Source: DASXQK01 sp963724385
GTDB lineage: Bacteria > Pseudomonadota > Alphaproteobacteria > Dongiales > Dongiaceae
Direction of reading: 5' to 3'
DNA length: 64,000 nucleotides
Assembly: GCA_963724385.1 (NCBI GenBank)
Contig: CAVRUJ010000001.1
Span: forward strand, 2,170,001 to 2,234,000
Positions 41,606-50,554 of this stretch are shown piece after piece; positions within the stretch are counted from its first letter, which is position 1; each line of letters opens with the position of its first letter. The notes beneath the pieces were generated by a model. The model had not been told where the DNA came from. It saw only the letters and a program-made list of their open reading frames with translations, and did not search any database. Made by a program: the position numbers and the translations under genes.

Positions 41606-41785
41606 GGTGAGTGCTCGCTTTCGTTCAAGGGGTTGCCTGCGTTGGTTAGGCGGCCAATTCGTCGATCCCATCCAGGCGGAGGCGAATCTCCATAGGGAAT
41701 TGCCAGTCGCCAGGCAATTACGCCGCCGCCTTGCCCATCCTGCGGCGCTGCCTGCCTCGCCATGCCTATGGGCATTTTGGGGGAA

Positions 41786-41804
41786 GTTTGTTGACCGTAC
41801 AAAC
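41786..41804. promoter_or_regulatory. Inverted repeat in the CocE1/TetR intergenic region
   Basis: GTTTGT (41786-41791) and ACAAAC (41799-41804) are perfectly complementary with a 7-base spacer. It lies 6 bases upstream of the TTGTTC palindrome and may be a second operator or part of the same regulatory site. Confidence 0.35.
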
Positions 41805-41810
41805 ATTAGA

Positions 41811-41826
41811 TTGTTCAATCGAACAA
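41811..41826. promoter_or_regulatory. TetR-type operator candidate (TTGTTCAATCGAACAA)
   Basis: A perfect 6-bp inverted repeat with a 4-base spacer, 45 bases before the TetR ATG and 206 bases before the divergent CocE1 start. TetR proteins usually bind short palindromes like this in the shared intergenic region, so autoregulation and control of the neighbouring hydrolases is inferred. Confidence 0.55.
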
Positions 41827-41870
41827 CGCTCCGCCGCCGTGAGCGGCGGCAAACTCGAACCGGTCAGGCC

Positions 41871-42515
41871 ATGGCCAACGCAAGGCTGCAAAGTTTTCGC
41901 CGCAACGAACTGATCGACGCCACCATCGCCGCGATCTTCGAAGGCGGGCTCCAGCAGACCACGCTCAATGCCATCGGCAAGCAGGCCGGGCTGTCACCGG
42001 CGCTGGTAAACCACTATTTCGACGGCAAGGAGGCGTTGCTCGAAGCGACCATGCGCCGTCTTATGCGCGATCTGGGGCGGGATATAAGGGCGCGTCTTCG
42101 GGCCAGACCCACGGCGCTGGGCCGGCTGCATGCGATCATCGATGGCTGTTTCTCCAGGCGGCATTTCCTCCCGGAATCGATGGTCGCCTGGCTCAGCTTC
42201 TGGCTGGAGGTCCGCCGCAATCCACGCTTTGCCCGGATGCAGAGGATCCTGAACCGGCGTTTCCAGTCCAACATCATGTTCGCCTTGCGCCAGCTCGCCC
42301 CGGAACCGATGGCGGAGGACCTCGCCCTCGGCCTGACCGCTCTCATCGACGGGTTCTGGTGGGCCTACGCGGTCGATGCCAAGCGCATCCAGCCTGCTCA
42401 CGCTCGCCGGCTATGCCGGGACTACCTCGCCAGCCGGCTACCCGGAATCGGACCCGCCAAGCGGCCGCGCGTTAGGCCTGGGCGCCGCACCAAGCGGGCG
42501 GGGAAGCACTCATGA
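41871..42515 (+). CDS. TetR-family (BetI-like) transcriptional regulator
   Basis: A 214-residue regulator. The N-terminal helix-turn-helix is at about residues 10-55 (IDATIAAIFEGG, then TTLNAIGKQAGLSPALVNHY), followed by a C-terminal ligand-binding region with SMVAWLSFWLEVRRNPRF, similar to the BetI C-domain type. The tail is Arg/Lys-rich. The longer upstream open frame is not protein-like; ATG at 41871 starts MANARLQSFRR. It overlaps the CocE2 gene by 4 bases (ATGA), so it is cotranscribed with CocE2-CocE3. Likely a substrate-responsive repressor. Confidence 0.88.
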   Translation: MANARLQSFRRNELIDATIAAIFEGGLQQTTLNAIGKQAGLSPALVNHYFDGKEALLEATMRRLMRDLGRDIRARLRARPTALGRLHAIIDGCFSRRHFLPESMVAWLSFWLEVRRNPRFARMQRILNRRFQSNIMFALRQLAPEPMAEDLALGLTALIDGFWWAYAVDAKRIQPAHARRLCRDYLASRLPGIGPAKRPRVRPGRRTKRAGKHS

Positions 42516-44542
42516 ACGAAGCGCCCATCATCCGCGACGTATCGGACAGCGTGCGCTCCATCGAGCTTGCCTGGATCCCGATGTCGGACGGCCGGCGTCT
42601 CGCGGCCAGGCTCTGGTTCCCTCGGGATGCGGAAAGCCATCCGGTGCCCGCGATCCTGGAGTACATCCCCTATCGCCGGCGCGACGGCACGCGACCGCGC
42701 GACGATGAAAGCCATCCTTGGATTGCTGCTCAAGGCTACGCCTGCGCCCGGGTGGACATCGCGGGTAGCGGCGATTCCGACGGCCTGCTCCTCGACGAGT
42801 ATTTGAAGCAGGAGCAGGACGATGCATGCGAAATCATCGCCTGGCTCGCCGCCCAGCCCTGGTGCAGCGGCAGCGTGGGCATGATCGGCATCTCCTGGGG
42901 CGGCTTCAACGGGCTGCAAGTGGCGGCGCGCCGCCCGCCTGCCTTGAAGGCGGTCATCTCGCTCTCCTCGACGGTCGATCGCTACGCCGATGACGCGCAC
43001 CTCATGGGCGGTTGCCTCATCGCCGACAACATGGATTGGGGCGGCGCCTTCTTCGCTTATGCCGGACTGCCGCCAGACCCCGCGATGGTGGGCCCGGACT
43101 GGCGCGAACGGTGGCTGGCCCGGCTCGAGGTTCTGCGTCCTTTCCCCGCGCTCTGGCTGGAGCATCAGCGGCGCGATGCATTCTGGCGCCACGGCTCGGT
43201 CTGCGAAGACTACGCGGCGATCCAATGCCCCGTGCTGTCGGTCAGCGGCTGGGCCGACGGCTACCGCGCCGCGGTCTTCCAGCTCACGGAAAACCTCAAG
43301 GTGCCCTGCAAGGGACTCTCGGGTCCCTGGGGCCATCTTTATCCTCACCGCGGCGTCCCGGGCCCCGCCATCGGCTTCCTCCAGGAGGCGACCCGCTGGT
43401 GGGACCGCTGGCTCAAGGGCAGGCCGACAGGCGTGGAAAACGACCCTGCACTCAGGCTATGGCTGCAGGATGGAATCGCGCCCAGCGCACATTACGACTA
43501 CCGGCCGGGGCGCTGGATCGCCATCGACCGCTGGCCTTCGGCGGATATCGTCGCGCAGGTCTGGGCGCTCGGCCGGCAGGGACTGGTCTCCGCGGCGAAT
43601 CCCGAAGGTCCGTTGACTCTGCGCTCGCCGCAGACCACTGGGCTTGCCAGCGGCGAATGGTGCGCCTATGGCCTAGGCAAGGTGGCGCCGGAACTGCCTC
43701 TCGACCAGCGGATCGACGATGCCGGTTCACTGGTCTTCGATACGCCACCTCTATCCGAACCCCTAGCTGTCGTCGGTTCGGTCGTCGCCAACCTCGAGTT
43801 GTCTGCGGATAAGCCGGAAGCCTTGGTGGCCGTGCGTCTCAGCGACGTGGCACCGGATGGCGCGGCGACGCGGGTCAGCTACGGCGTGGTGAATCTCGCC
43901 CATCGGGACAGTCACGCCGAACCGGCAGCCTTGGAAACGGGCCGGCGTTACCGGGTCAAGGTCGCGCTCACCCATGCGGCCCATGTCTTCGCGCCCGGCC
44001 AGCGTCTGCGCATCTCAATTTCGAGCTGCTATTGGCCCCTGGTCTGGCCATCGCCCGAAGCCGCCACGTTGTTCATTGAAACGGGAGCGAGCCAGGTCGC
44101 CTTGCCGGTGCTCCCAGTGGCGCGCATCCGCGACTATCCGGGCTTCCCCCCGGTCGAAAAGTCCAAGCCCACGGCCATCACGGTTTTCGATCCCGGCTTT
44201 GAAAAGCGCGAGACGCTTTACGACGTCGGTGCAGACAGGACCATCGTGCGAAACAGCCGGAGCGACGGGTCCTATCGCATCGACGACATCGGCACCGTCG
44301 TCTCCTACGCAAAGGTGAAGGAGTTTGCGATCGCGCAGAACAATCCGCTCACCGCCGAGACCACGGTTTCCACGAAGGTGCACTACCAACGATCGGATTG
44401 GGACGCGCGGCTCGAGACCAAGATCCGCATGACTTGCGATAAAACCCACTTCATCTTCCGTTCCGACGTCGATGCCTATGCCGGCGGCGAGCGCTGCTTC
44501 AGCCAGAGCTTCGACCACCGGATGCCGCGGGACCATATGTGA
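42512..44542 (+). CDS. CocE/NonD family hydrolase, paralogue 2
   Basis: A 676-residue paralogue of the 39.6 kb gene. The hydrolase domain has EYIPYRRRDGTRPRDDESHP, nucleophile Ser128 in GISWGGFN, acid Asp in SGWADGYRA and His in GPWGHLYPH. The jelly-roll and extra C-terminal regions end with RCFSQSFDHRMPRD. Its ATG overlaps the TetR stop and its stop is 10 bases before the next paralogue's start. All three CocE genes share nearly the same length (672-676), unlike the ~550-590 usual for CocE. The substrate is unknown; peptides, amides or esters are possible. Confidence 0.88.
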   Translation: MNEAPIIRDVSDSVRSIELAWIPMSDGRRLAARLWFPRDAESHPVPAILEYIPYRRRDGTRPRDDESHPWIAAQGYACARVDIAGSGDSDGLLLDEYLKQEQDDACEIIAWLAAQPWCSGSVGMIGISWGGFNGLQVAARRPPALKAVISLSSTVDRYADDAHLMGGCLIADNMDWGGAFFAYAGLPPDPAMVGPDWRERWLARLEVLRPFPALWLEHQRRDAFWRHGSVCEDYAAIQCPVLSVSGWADGYRAAVFQLTENLKVPCKGLSGPWGHLYPHRGVPGPAIGFLQEATRWWDRWLKGRPTGVENDPALRLWLQDGIAPSAHYDYRPGRWIAIDRWPSADIVAQVWALGRQGLVSAANPEGPLTLRSPQTTGLASGEWCAYGLGKVAPELPLDQRIDDAGSLVFDTPPLSEPLAVVGSVVANLELSADKPEALVAVRLSDVAPDGAATRVSYGVVNLAHRDSHAEPAALETGRRYRVKVALTHAAHVFAPGQRLRISISSCYWPLVWPSPEAATLFIETGASQVALPVLPVARIRDYPGFPPVEKSKPTAITVFDPGFEKRETLYDVGADRTIVRNSRSDGSYRIDDIGTVVSYAKVKEFAIAQNNPLTAETTVSTKVHYQRSDWDARLETKIRMTCDKTHFIFRSDVDAYAGGERCFSQSFDHRMPRDHM

Positions 44543-44552
44543 GCACCCCATC

Positions 44553-46580
44553 TTGACCCAGGGGCCCAAAATCCTCGACCGGATGCCCGAGGCTTTCGAT
44601 ATTCTCGATCCCGTCTGGATTCCCATGCCCGATGGGGTCCGATTGGCCGCGCGCCTGCTGCTGCCACGTTCGGCCAAGCAGAAGCCGGTGCCGGCGGTGC
44701 TGGAATACATCCCCTATCGCCGGCGGGACGGGACCATCATCGGCGACACGCCGACCCACGCCTACTTCGCCGGCCACGGCTACGCCTCGCTGCGCGTCGA
44801 CATCCGTGGCGCCGGCAATTCCGAGGGCGTGCTGCTGGACGAATACCTGCCGCAGGAACTGGACGACGGGCTGGCCGTCATCGCCTGGATCGCGGCCCAG
44901 TCCTGGTGCAGCGGCAAGGTCGGGATGATGGGTTACTCCTGGGGCGGCTTCAACGCGCTCCAGATCGCCGCGCTGCGGCCACCGGCGCTCGCCGCGATCA
45001 TACCCGTGCATGCCACCGACGACCGCTATGGCGACGATTGCCATTACATGGGTGGGGCCCTGCTCAAGGGAAACATCTCCTGGGCCTCCACCATGCTGGC
45101 GTATAACGCCCGGCCGCCCGATCCCCTGGTCGTCGGAGAGCGCTGGCGCAAGATGTGGTTCGAGCGGCTGGAGGGCAGCCCGCCCTTCATTTTCGAGTGG
45201 CTGGCGCATCCGCTGCGCGACGCCTATTGGCGCCATGGTTCGGTCGGCGAGGATTATGGCCGGATCACGGCCGCGGTCTACACCATCGGCGGCTGGACCG
45301 ATCCCTACACCAACTGCGTGCTGCGCCTGCTGCAGCATCTGAAGGCCCCGGCCAAGGCGCTGATCGGCCCCTGGGCCCACGCCTATCCTCACATCGCCCG
45401 GCCCGGCCCCCAGATCGGATTCCTCCAGGAATGCTTGCGCTGGTGGGACCGGTGGCTCAAAGGCATCGACAATGGAATCGTGGACGAACCCAGGCTCAAG
45501 ACCTGGATCCAGGATGCCGTGCCGCCGACCTCCGACTATGAAACGCGGCCCGGCCGCTGGGTCAGCGAGGCGGATTGGCCAGGATCGACCACCATTAAGC
45601 GGTTCTTCCTCGACGAAGGACGTCTACTCGATCATGCGCCATCCTCGGCGACGACGATCCAGCACCGATCACCGCAGGTGACCGGCAGCACCGCGGGCGA
45701 GTGGTGTCCCTATGGTTATGTCGGCGAGCTTCCCATCGATCAGCGCGCGGACGATGGGCGGTCCCTGGTCTTCGACAGCGCGCCTCTGGAGGCGCCGCTG
45801 GAGCTGCTGGGCACGCCCCGGGTCACGTTGCGGCTGGCGATCGACCGGCCGGTGGGTATCGTCACGGCGCGCCTGTGCGAGGTTGCGCCCGATGGCGCCT
45901 CGACCCTGATCTCCTATGGGGTCTTCAATCTGACCCGGCGGGAAGGTTTCGGCCGGTCCGTGCCCATGTGCCCGGGGGAACCTGTCAGCGTCAGCTTCCC
46001 CTTGAATGACCTGGGCCATCGGTTCAGTGCTGGCTCGCGGGTGCGCCTCGCCTTGTCGACCAACTACTGGCCCATCCTGTGGCCGGCACCGGAGCCGGTG
46101 ACCATGACAGTGCATCCGGCGGAGTGCCGGCTCGACCTCCCTGAAAGAGCCGGATCGCCCGCCGCCGACGGCGGGATCGCATTCCTGCCCTCGGAAGCGG
46201 CTCCCAACGTGCCTTTCACCCGCCTTCGAGCGGGTCGGCGCGAGCGTACCGTCGAAGAAGACGCCACGACCGGAAAGACGACTGTGACCATCCATCGGGA
46301 TTCAGGCGCGTTTCGCTTGGAGGAGCACGGTCTTACCGTCGACGCCGGGGCTGTCGAGCGGATCAGCCAGATCGAGGGTGACCCCCTAAGCACGACCGTC
46401 GACATCGAGTGGCGCTATGCCATGGACCGCGGCGATTGGGCGATCCGCACCATCAGCCGAACGATCGCGACTTGCAGCCGGGAAGCGTTTCACTTGCATG
46501 TAGCGCTGGACGCTTACGAGGGTGATCGCCGCGTGTTCACCAAGAACTGGTCGCGCGATCTGCCGCGAGTGGGGATGTGA
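44553..46580 (+). CDS. CocE/NonD family hydrolase, paralogue 3
   Basis: Third paralogue, 675 residues from a TTG at 44553. An ATG at 44583 gives 665 residues but leaves fewer residues before the conserved WIPMPDG than in the other two copies, so TTG is preferred. Nucleophile Ser129 is in GYSWGGFN, Asp in GGWTDPYTN and His in GPWAHAYPH. The C-terminal extra region ends RVFTKNWSRDLPRVGM. The nucleophile loop has Tyr in place of Ile, and WAHAYPH differs from the WGH form of the others, suggesting a different substrate pocket. A 348-base gap follows before the importer genes. Confidence 0.86.
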   Translation: MTQGPKILDRMPEAFDILDPVWIPMPDGVRLAARLLLPRSAKQKPVPAVLEYIPYRRRDGTIIGDTPTHAYFAGHGYASLRVDIRGAGNSEGVLLDEYLPQELDDGLAVIAWIAAQSWCSGKVGMMGYSWGGFNALQIAALRPPALAAIIPVHATDDRYGDDCHYMGGALLKGNISWASTMLAYNARPPDPLVVGERWRKMWFERLEGSPPFIFEWLAHPLRDAYWRHGSVGEDYGRITAAVYTIGGWTDPYTNCVLRLLQHLKAPAKALIGPWAHAYPHIARPGPQIGFLQECLRWWDRWLKGIDNGIVDEPRLKTWIQDAVPPTSDYETRPGRWVSEADWPGSTTIKRFFLDEGRLLDHAPSSATTIQHRSPQVTGSTAGEWCPYGYVGELPIDQRADDGRSLVFDSAPLEAPLELLGTPRVTLRLAIDRPVGIVTARLCEVAPDGASTLISYGVFNLTRREGFGRSVPMCPGEPVSVSFPLNDLGHRFSAGSRVRLALSTNYWPILWPAPEPVTMTVHPAECRLDLPERAGSPAADGGIAFLPSEAAPNVPFTRLRAGRRERTVEEDATTGKTTVTIHRDSGAFRLEEHGLTVDAGAVERISQIEGDPLSTTVDIEWRYAMDRGDWAIRTISRTIATCSREAFHLHVALDAYEGDRRVFTKNWSRDLPRVGM

Positions 46581-46928
46581 GCACAAGTTGTTGTCGAATG
46601 ACCGATGGGGGACAACTTCTAACGATATTGTGATCGGCGGTGCGTCATGCAGGTACCTGGGGCCGGGCATGACTTATGGTGCGGATGGGACTTGAGCCGA
46701 TGTTCAGGGCCGGGGCGATCGACTGCCGCCCGAGTTGCGTATGAGAGCGGTCTGGTCTGGTGGACGGGGCAAGATTGCGATAATTTGTCGGATGAGAAGC
46801 GGCAGCCGCGAGGGGATGCTTCGGAATCGAAGCTTGAACCGGTTGCCAGCCAAGAGAACAGACGCCGCGACGGCGTAATGAGCCCGCGTCAAGCTCAAGT
46901 TATGGTGCTGGAAAACAGGGAGGGTTGA
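46581..46928 (+). promoter_or_regulatory. Gene-free region before the ABC importer genes, with an inverted repeat
   Basis: 348 bases. AAGTTGT (46585-46591) and ACAACTT (46612-46618) form a perfect 7-bp inverted repeat with a 20-base spacer, starting 4 bases after the CocE3 stop; it could be a transcript end or an operator. The rest has no convincing gene: the 93-codon frame at 46647-46928 shows no protein-family character. A promoter for the importer genes is expected here but I cannot place it. Confidence 0.4.
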
Positions 46929-48491
46929 ATGAGCAAGCTTTATATGAGCCGCCGCGACATCCTGCGCAGCGCGGCGGCGATGGCCTCGATCACCGCTTTG
47001 GGGATCGACCCCAAGCAAGTGCTGGGGGCGGAAGAGGGCATTCTGAAGATCAGGATGCCCGTCGATTTACAGATCCTGGATCCGGGCTACATGATTGGCG
47101 GCCCCGAGACCACGGTGCTGTTCATGTGCATGCCGCGGCTGGCCTTGCCGGAAAAGCAGCCGGACGGCACCTGGGGTTGGAAGCCGTCGGATTATGTGGA
47201 GAAAGTGGGCCAGGACGACCCGACCCACATTTCCTTCACCTTGAAGCAAGGCATGATGTGGAGCAACAATGCCGGCGAAATCACTTCCGCCGACGTGAAG
47301 TTCTCCTTCGAGCGTATGCTCAAGGCGGACTGGAGCGGGCGCTGGCCGACGCTCGACCATGTCGACGTCAAGGACAAGTACAGCGGTACCGTGGTCCTGA
47401 AGTCGCCGTTCGTTGCCACGTGGGGCATGGGCGTGGCGGCGGATTCGGGGTCCATCGTGCCTGCATCCCTGGTCTCGAAGATGAAGGACCAGAAGTACAC
47501 CATACCGCTGCCCGCCCAGTTCGGGCCTTACACGATGATCGATTGGACGCCGAAGCAGAAGGCGACATTCAAGGCCAATCCCGCCTGGATCGGCGCAAAG
47601 CCGTACTTCCAGGAGGTGCATCTGGTGGATGTCGAGGACTTCAAGGCCGCCGAACTTGCCTTCGAAGCCGGGGAACTGGATTTCACCGGCGTGCCGCCGG
47701 ACACGGCCGCCCGCTACATGAAGTCCTTGCCGGCGCACGCGAAGCTGGTCAATACGCCGGGGCCCTTCTACACGTGGATGGGGATGAACACGCAGAATCC
47801 GAAGCTGAGCGACATCCGCATTCGCAAGGCCATCCAAAGGGCGATCGACACGGACGCGATCCTGCAGGCGGGCTACGCCGGCGTGTGCCCGCGGGCTTAT
47901 GGCGTCGTGCCAATTGGCGTGCTCGGACATCGCGACAAGTCCAACTACTCCTACAACCCGGATGAAGCGAAGGCATTGTTGAAGGAGGCCGGCGTTTCTG
48001 GCCTGTCGCTCGAAATCAAAACGCTTGCCGGCGAAACCGAACGCGTGACCGCCTGCCAGGTTATTCAGCAGAATCTCGGCGACGTCGGCATTACCGTGAA
48101 GGTCACGCCGACGGATTCGGGGCCCTTCTGGAATCTCGGGCTGGAGTCCAAGGGCGACGCCTGGAAGACCCTGGAACTCTGGATCATGCAATACCAGACG
48201 ACGCCCGATCCGGCCGACGCCATCCAGTGGTTCGTGAAGAGCCAGATCGGCGTCTGGAACTGGGAGCGGTGGTCCGATCCGGAGTTTGAAGCCCTCTGGT
48301 CGAAGGGTCTGGAAGAGACCGACAGGACGAAGCGGGCGGCGGGCTATGTGCGCATGCAGGAGATCATGGAGAACACAGGCGCCTATGTCTGGATCACCTT
48401 CGATCCCCTGTTCTATGCCTACAAGGACGCGATCCAGCCAGGCTATGACGCTGGCGGCGATCCGCTGCCGGAACTGTTTACGCCGGCCTGA
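46929..48491 (+). CDS. ABC transporter substrate-binding protein, peptide/nickel (SBP_bac_5) family
   Basis: Periplasmic substrate-binding component, 520 residues. The N-terminus LYMSRRDILRSAAAMASITA has the SRRD plus hydrophobic pattern of a Tat signal; mature protein starts near AEEGILKIRM. Typical DppA-family segments: ITSADVKFSFERML, WIGAKPYFQEVHLVDVEDFK (20 residues) and SYNPDEAKALLKEAG. Tat export suggests folding before export or a cofactor, which is inference. The ligand could be a peptide, opine, sugar or amide; sequence does not say. It heads the five-gene importer set, and a hairpin separates it from the permease genes. Confidence 0.9.
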   Translation: MSKLYMSRRDILRSAAAMASITALGIDPKQVLGAEEGILKIRMPVDLQILDPGYMIGGPETTVLFMCMPRLALPEKQPDGTWGWKPSDYVEKVGQDDPTHISFTLKQGMMWSNNAGEITSADVKFSFERMLKADWSGRWPTLDHVDVKDKYSGTVVLKSPFVATWGMGVAADSGSIVPASLVSKMKDQKYTIPLPAQFGPYTMIDWTPKQKATFKANPAWIGAKPYFQEVHLVDVEDFKAAELAFEAGELDFTGVPPDTAARYMKSLPAHAKLVNTPGPFYTWMGMNTQNPKLSDIRIRKAIQRAIDTDAILQAGYAGVCPRAYGVVPIGVLGHRDKSNYSYNPDEAKALLKEAGVSGLSLEIKTLAGETERVTACQVIQQNLGDVGITVKVTPTDSGPFWNLGLESKGDAWKTLELWIMQYQTTPDPADAIQWFVKSQIGVWNWERWSDPEFEALWSKGLEETDRTKRAAGYVRMQEIMENTGAYVWITFDPLFYAYKDAIQPGYDAGGDPLPELFTPA

Positions 48492-48527
48492 GGCGAGGGC
48501 CAGAGGCTTCGCGGCAACTTTACCGCT

Positions 48528-48560
48528 CGGACCGTTTCCGCCTCTTGGGCGGTCGGTCCG
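48528..48560 (+). other. Intergenic hairpin between binding-protein and permease genes
   Basis: CGGACCG (48528-48534) and CGGTCCG (48554-48560) are a perfect 7-bp inverted repeat; ACCG/CGGT inside offers an alternative pairing. It is 37 bases after the binding-protein stop. Such hairpins commonly protect the binding-protein mRNA or attenuate permease expression. Confidence 0.45.
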
Positions 48561-48727
48561 GGCGGGCAGGTTCCATCTGGCTTGAGTTCCCGGCCTGCGA
48601 TAGCGTGAGGCCTGCCAATCCGCCCTCACAAGGGGGCGGCGGTTAAAAAAGTGGGAGGCTAGGCGAGCGTGGTCCAGAACTATGGGGATAGCGCCCTCGG
48701 AAGCGTCGGGGCGATGACGTACGGGCC

Positions 48728-49672
48728 ATGCTGACCTATACGCTGCAACGGATCGCGCTTGCGATCCTGATCTGCCTCACTTCAATGGGCCTGCTGTTCA
48801 CCGCGCTGCACGCAATTCCGGGTGACCCGGCCTCGATCATGCTGGGCTCGCGGGCGACGCCGGAAATGCGCCAGCGCCTCAATCACGAGCTGGGGCTGGA
48901 CAAGCCGATCCTCATCCAGTTTGCGACCCAGGTCGCCAACATCGCTCAGGGCGACTTCGGCACCGACATTTTCAGCAAGCGCAGCGTCGGTACAGAGATC
49001 ATGGAGAGCCTGCCCAAGACGCTGATCCTGATTGGCACCGGGCTGGGCTGGGCGGTCTTGATCGCCATACCGCTCGGCTGTTATTCGGCCTTGAAACGCG
49101 GGACCTGGATCGACCGGCTTACGGGCATTCTCTCCGTCGGCACGATCTCGATTCCGTCCTTCGTGGTCGCGATTTACGCCCTGCTGCTGTTCTCGGTGCA
49201 ACTCGGCCTGTTTCCCGTCATCGGCGCGGGCGACGACGGCGATATCAGAGACCAGCTTTGGCATCTCGTTCTGCCTAGCTTCGCCGTAGGCTTGGGCTGG
49301 GTCGGCTATCTGGCGCGGATCGTGCGCGCCTCGATGCTTGAAGTCATGAACGAGAACCATATCCGCACGGCACGGGCTTTCGGCCTACCCGAGGGCAAAA
49401 TCGTCCTCCACTATGCGTTGCGCATCGCGATCCTTCCGACCGTGACCTTGCTGGGGCTTGCCATCGGCGGACTGCTGTCGAGTGCGGTATTTGCCGAGAA
49501 CATCTTCGCGCGCCCCGGCATCGGCAAGCTGATCGTCGATGCGGCCGACGTTCGCAACTACCCGGTCGTGCAGGGTGCGGTTCTGTCGACCGTGGCCTTG
49601 TTTGCCTTTGCCATGCCGGTCTCCGATCTCATCGTCGCCTGGCTGGATCCCCGTGTCCGCGCAAACTTCTGA
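48728..49672 (+). CDS. ABC transporter permease, DppB/OppB family
   Basis: Inner-membrane permease, 314 residues, with six predicted helices. The N-terminal LTYTLQRIALAILICLTSMG and AIPGDPASIML are the family signature, and the cytoplasmic EAA-type loop ENHIRTARAFGLPEGKIVLH contacts the ATPase. It lies 236 bases after the binding-protein gene with the hairpin between. It overlaps the DppC-type gene by 20 bases, so the two permeases are translationally linked. Confidence 0.92.
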   Translation: MLTYTLQRIALAILICLTSMGLLFTALHAIPGDPASIMLGSRATPEMRQRLNHELGLDKPILIQFATQVANIAQGDFGTDIFSKRSVGTEIMESLPKTLILIGTGLGWAVLIAIPLGCYSALKRGTWIDRLTGILSVGTISIPSFVVAIYALLLFSVQLGLFPVIGAGDDGDIRDQLWHLVLPSFAVGLGWVGYLARIVRASMLEVMNENHIRTARAFGLPEGKIVLHYALRIAILPTVTLLGLAIGGLLSSAVFAENIFARPGIGKLIVDAADVRNYPVVQGAVLSTVALFAFAMPVSDLIVAWLDPRVRANF

Positions 49673-50552
49673 GGCGATCGTCGCCATTACGGCCGAGGCA
49701 GCCACCCCAGGCTTTGCCGCCGGTCTGTTGCGCCGGCTGCGGAGCGATCCCTTGGGTTTGCTGGGACTTTCCCTGGTGCTGCTGGTGGTGTTCTGCGCGC
49801 TCACGGCGCCCTGGATCGAGCCCTATAACCCATTCAAGATCAGGGTGCTTGAGCGCTTTAGTCCGCCGTCCCTGGTTCATGTCTTCGGCACGGACAACCT
49901 GGGGCGCGACGTCTTCAGCCGCGTCATCGCCGGCAGCCAGATCGCGCTCGGCGTCGGCGTGTCCTCGATCGCGATCGCGCTCGTCCTTGGGCTGATTCTG
50001 GGGCTGTGCGCCGGATACGGGCCGCGCTGGCTCGACAATTTCCTGCTGCTGATTTTCGATTCGCTCTACTCGTTTCCGACGGTGATGCTTGGACTCACGG
50101 TCGTGACGCTGTTCGGCCCGAGCCTGGAGACGCTGATGTCAGTGGTCATCACGATCCAGACGCCTGGCTACGCCCGTCTCATCCGCACCGCAACCTTGGC
50201 GACCAAGCACTCGGAATACATCCTCGCCATCCGCTCCCTTGGCAGTTCGCCGTGGCGCGTGCTGTTGATCCATATTCTGCCCAACATCATCGGGCCGATC
50301 CTGATCATCGCCAGCATGGATATCCCTTCGGTGATTACCCTGGAGGCGGGTCTGACCTATCTCGGCATGGGCATCCCACCACCGGCCGCGAGCTGGGGCC
50401 GCATTTTGCAGGACGGCTTCGACAGCATTCGCGATGCCCCTTGGATCGTGATCGCGGGCGGCATACCGCTTATCCTCACGACGCTTGGTTTCACGTTCCT
50501 CGGCGAAGCCTTGCGTGATCTTCTTGATCCCAAGCTGAGGAGGGTCGTCTGA
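49653..50552 (+). CDS. ABC transporter permease, DppC/OppC family
   Basis: Second permease, 299 residues from a GTG at 49653 (VSAQTSEAIVA). The first helix follows RRLRSDPLGLLGLSLVLLVV, then the family motif FGTDNLGRDVFSRVIAGSQI, several further helices, and the EAA-type loop SEYILAIRSLGSSPWRVLLI (20 residues). The longer upstream frame is antisupported because it would run deep into the DppB gene. The ATPase gene follows 2 bases later. Confidence 0.9.
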   Translation: MSAQTSEAIVAITAEAATPGFAAGLLRRLRSDPLGLLGLSLVLLVVFCALTAPWIEPYNPFKIRVLERFSPPSLVHVFGTDNLGRDVFSRVIAGSQIALGVGVSSIAIALVLGLILGLCAGYGPRWLDNFLLLIFDSLYSFPTVMLGLTVVTLFGPSLETLMSVVITIQTPGYARLIRTATLATKHSEYILAIRSLGSSPWRVLLIHILPNIIGPILIIASMDIPSVITLEAGLTYLGMGIPPPAASWGRILQDGFDSIRDAPWIVIAGGIPLILTTLGFTFLGEALRDLLDPKLRRVV

Positions 50553-50554
50553 GC

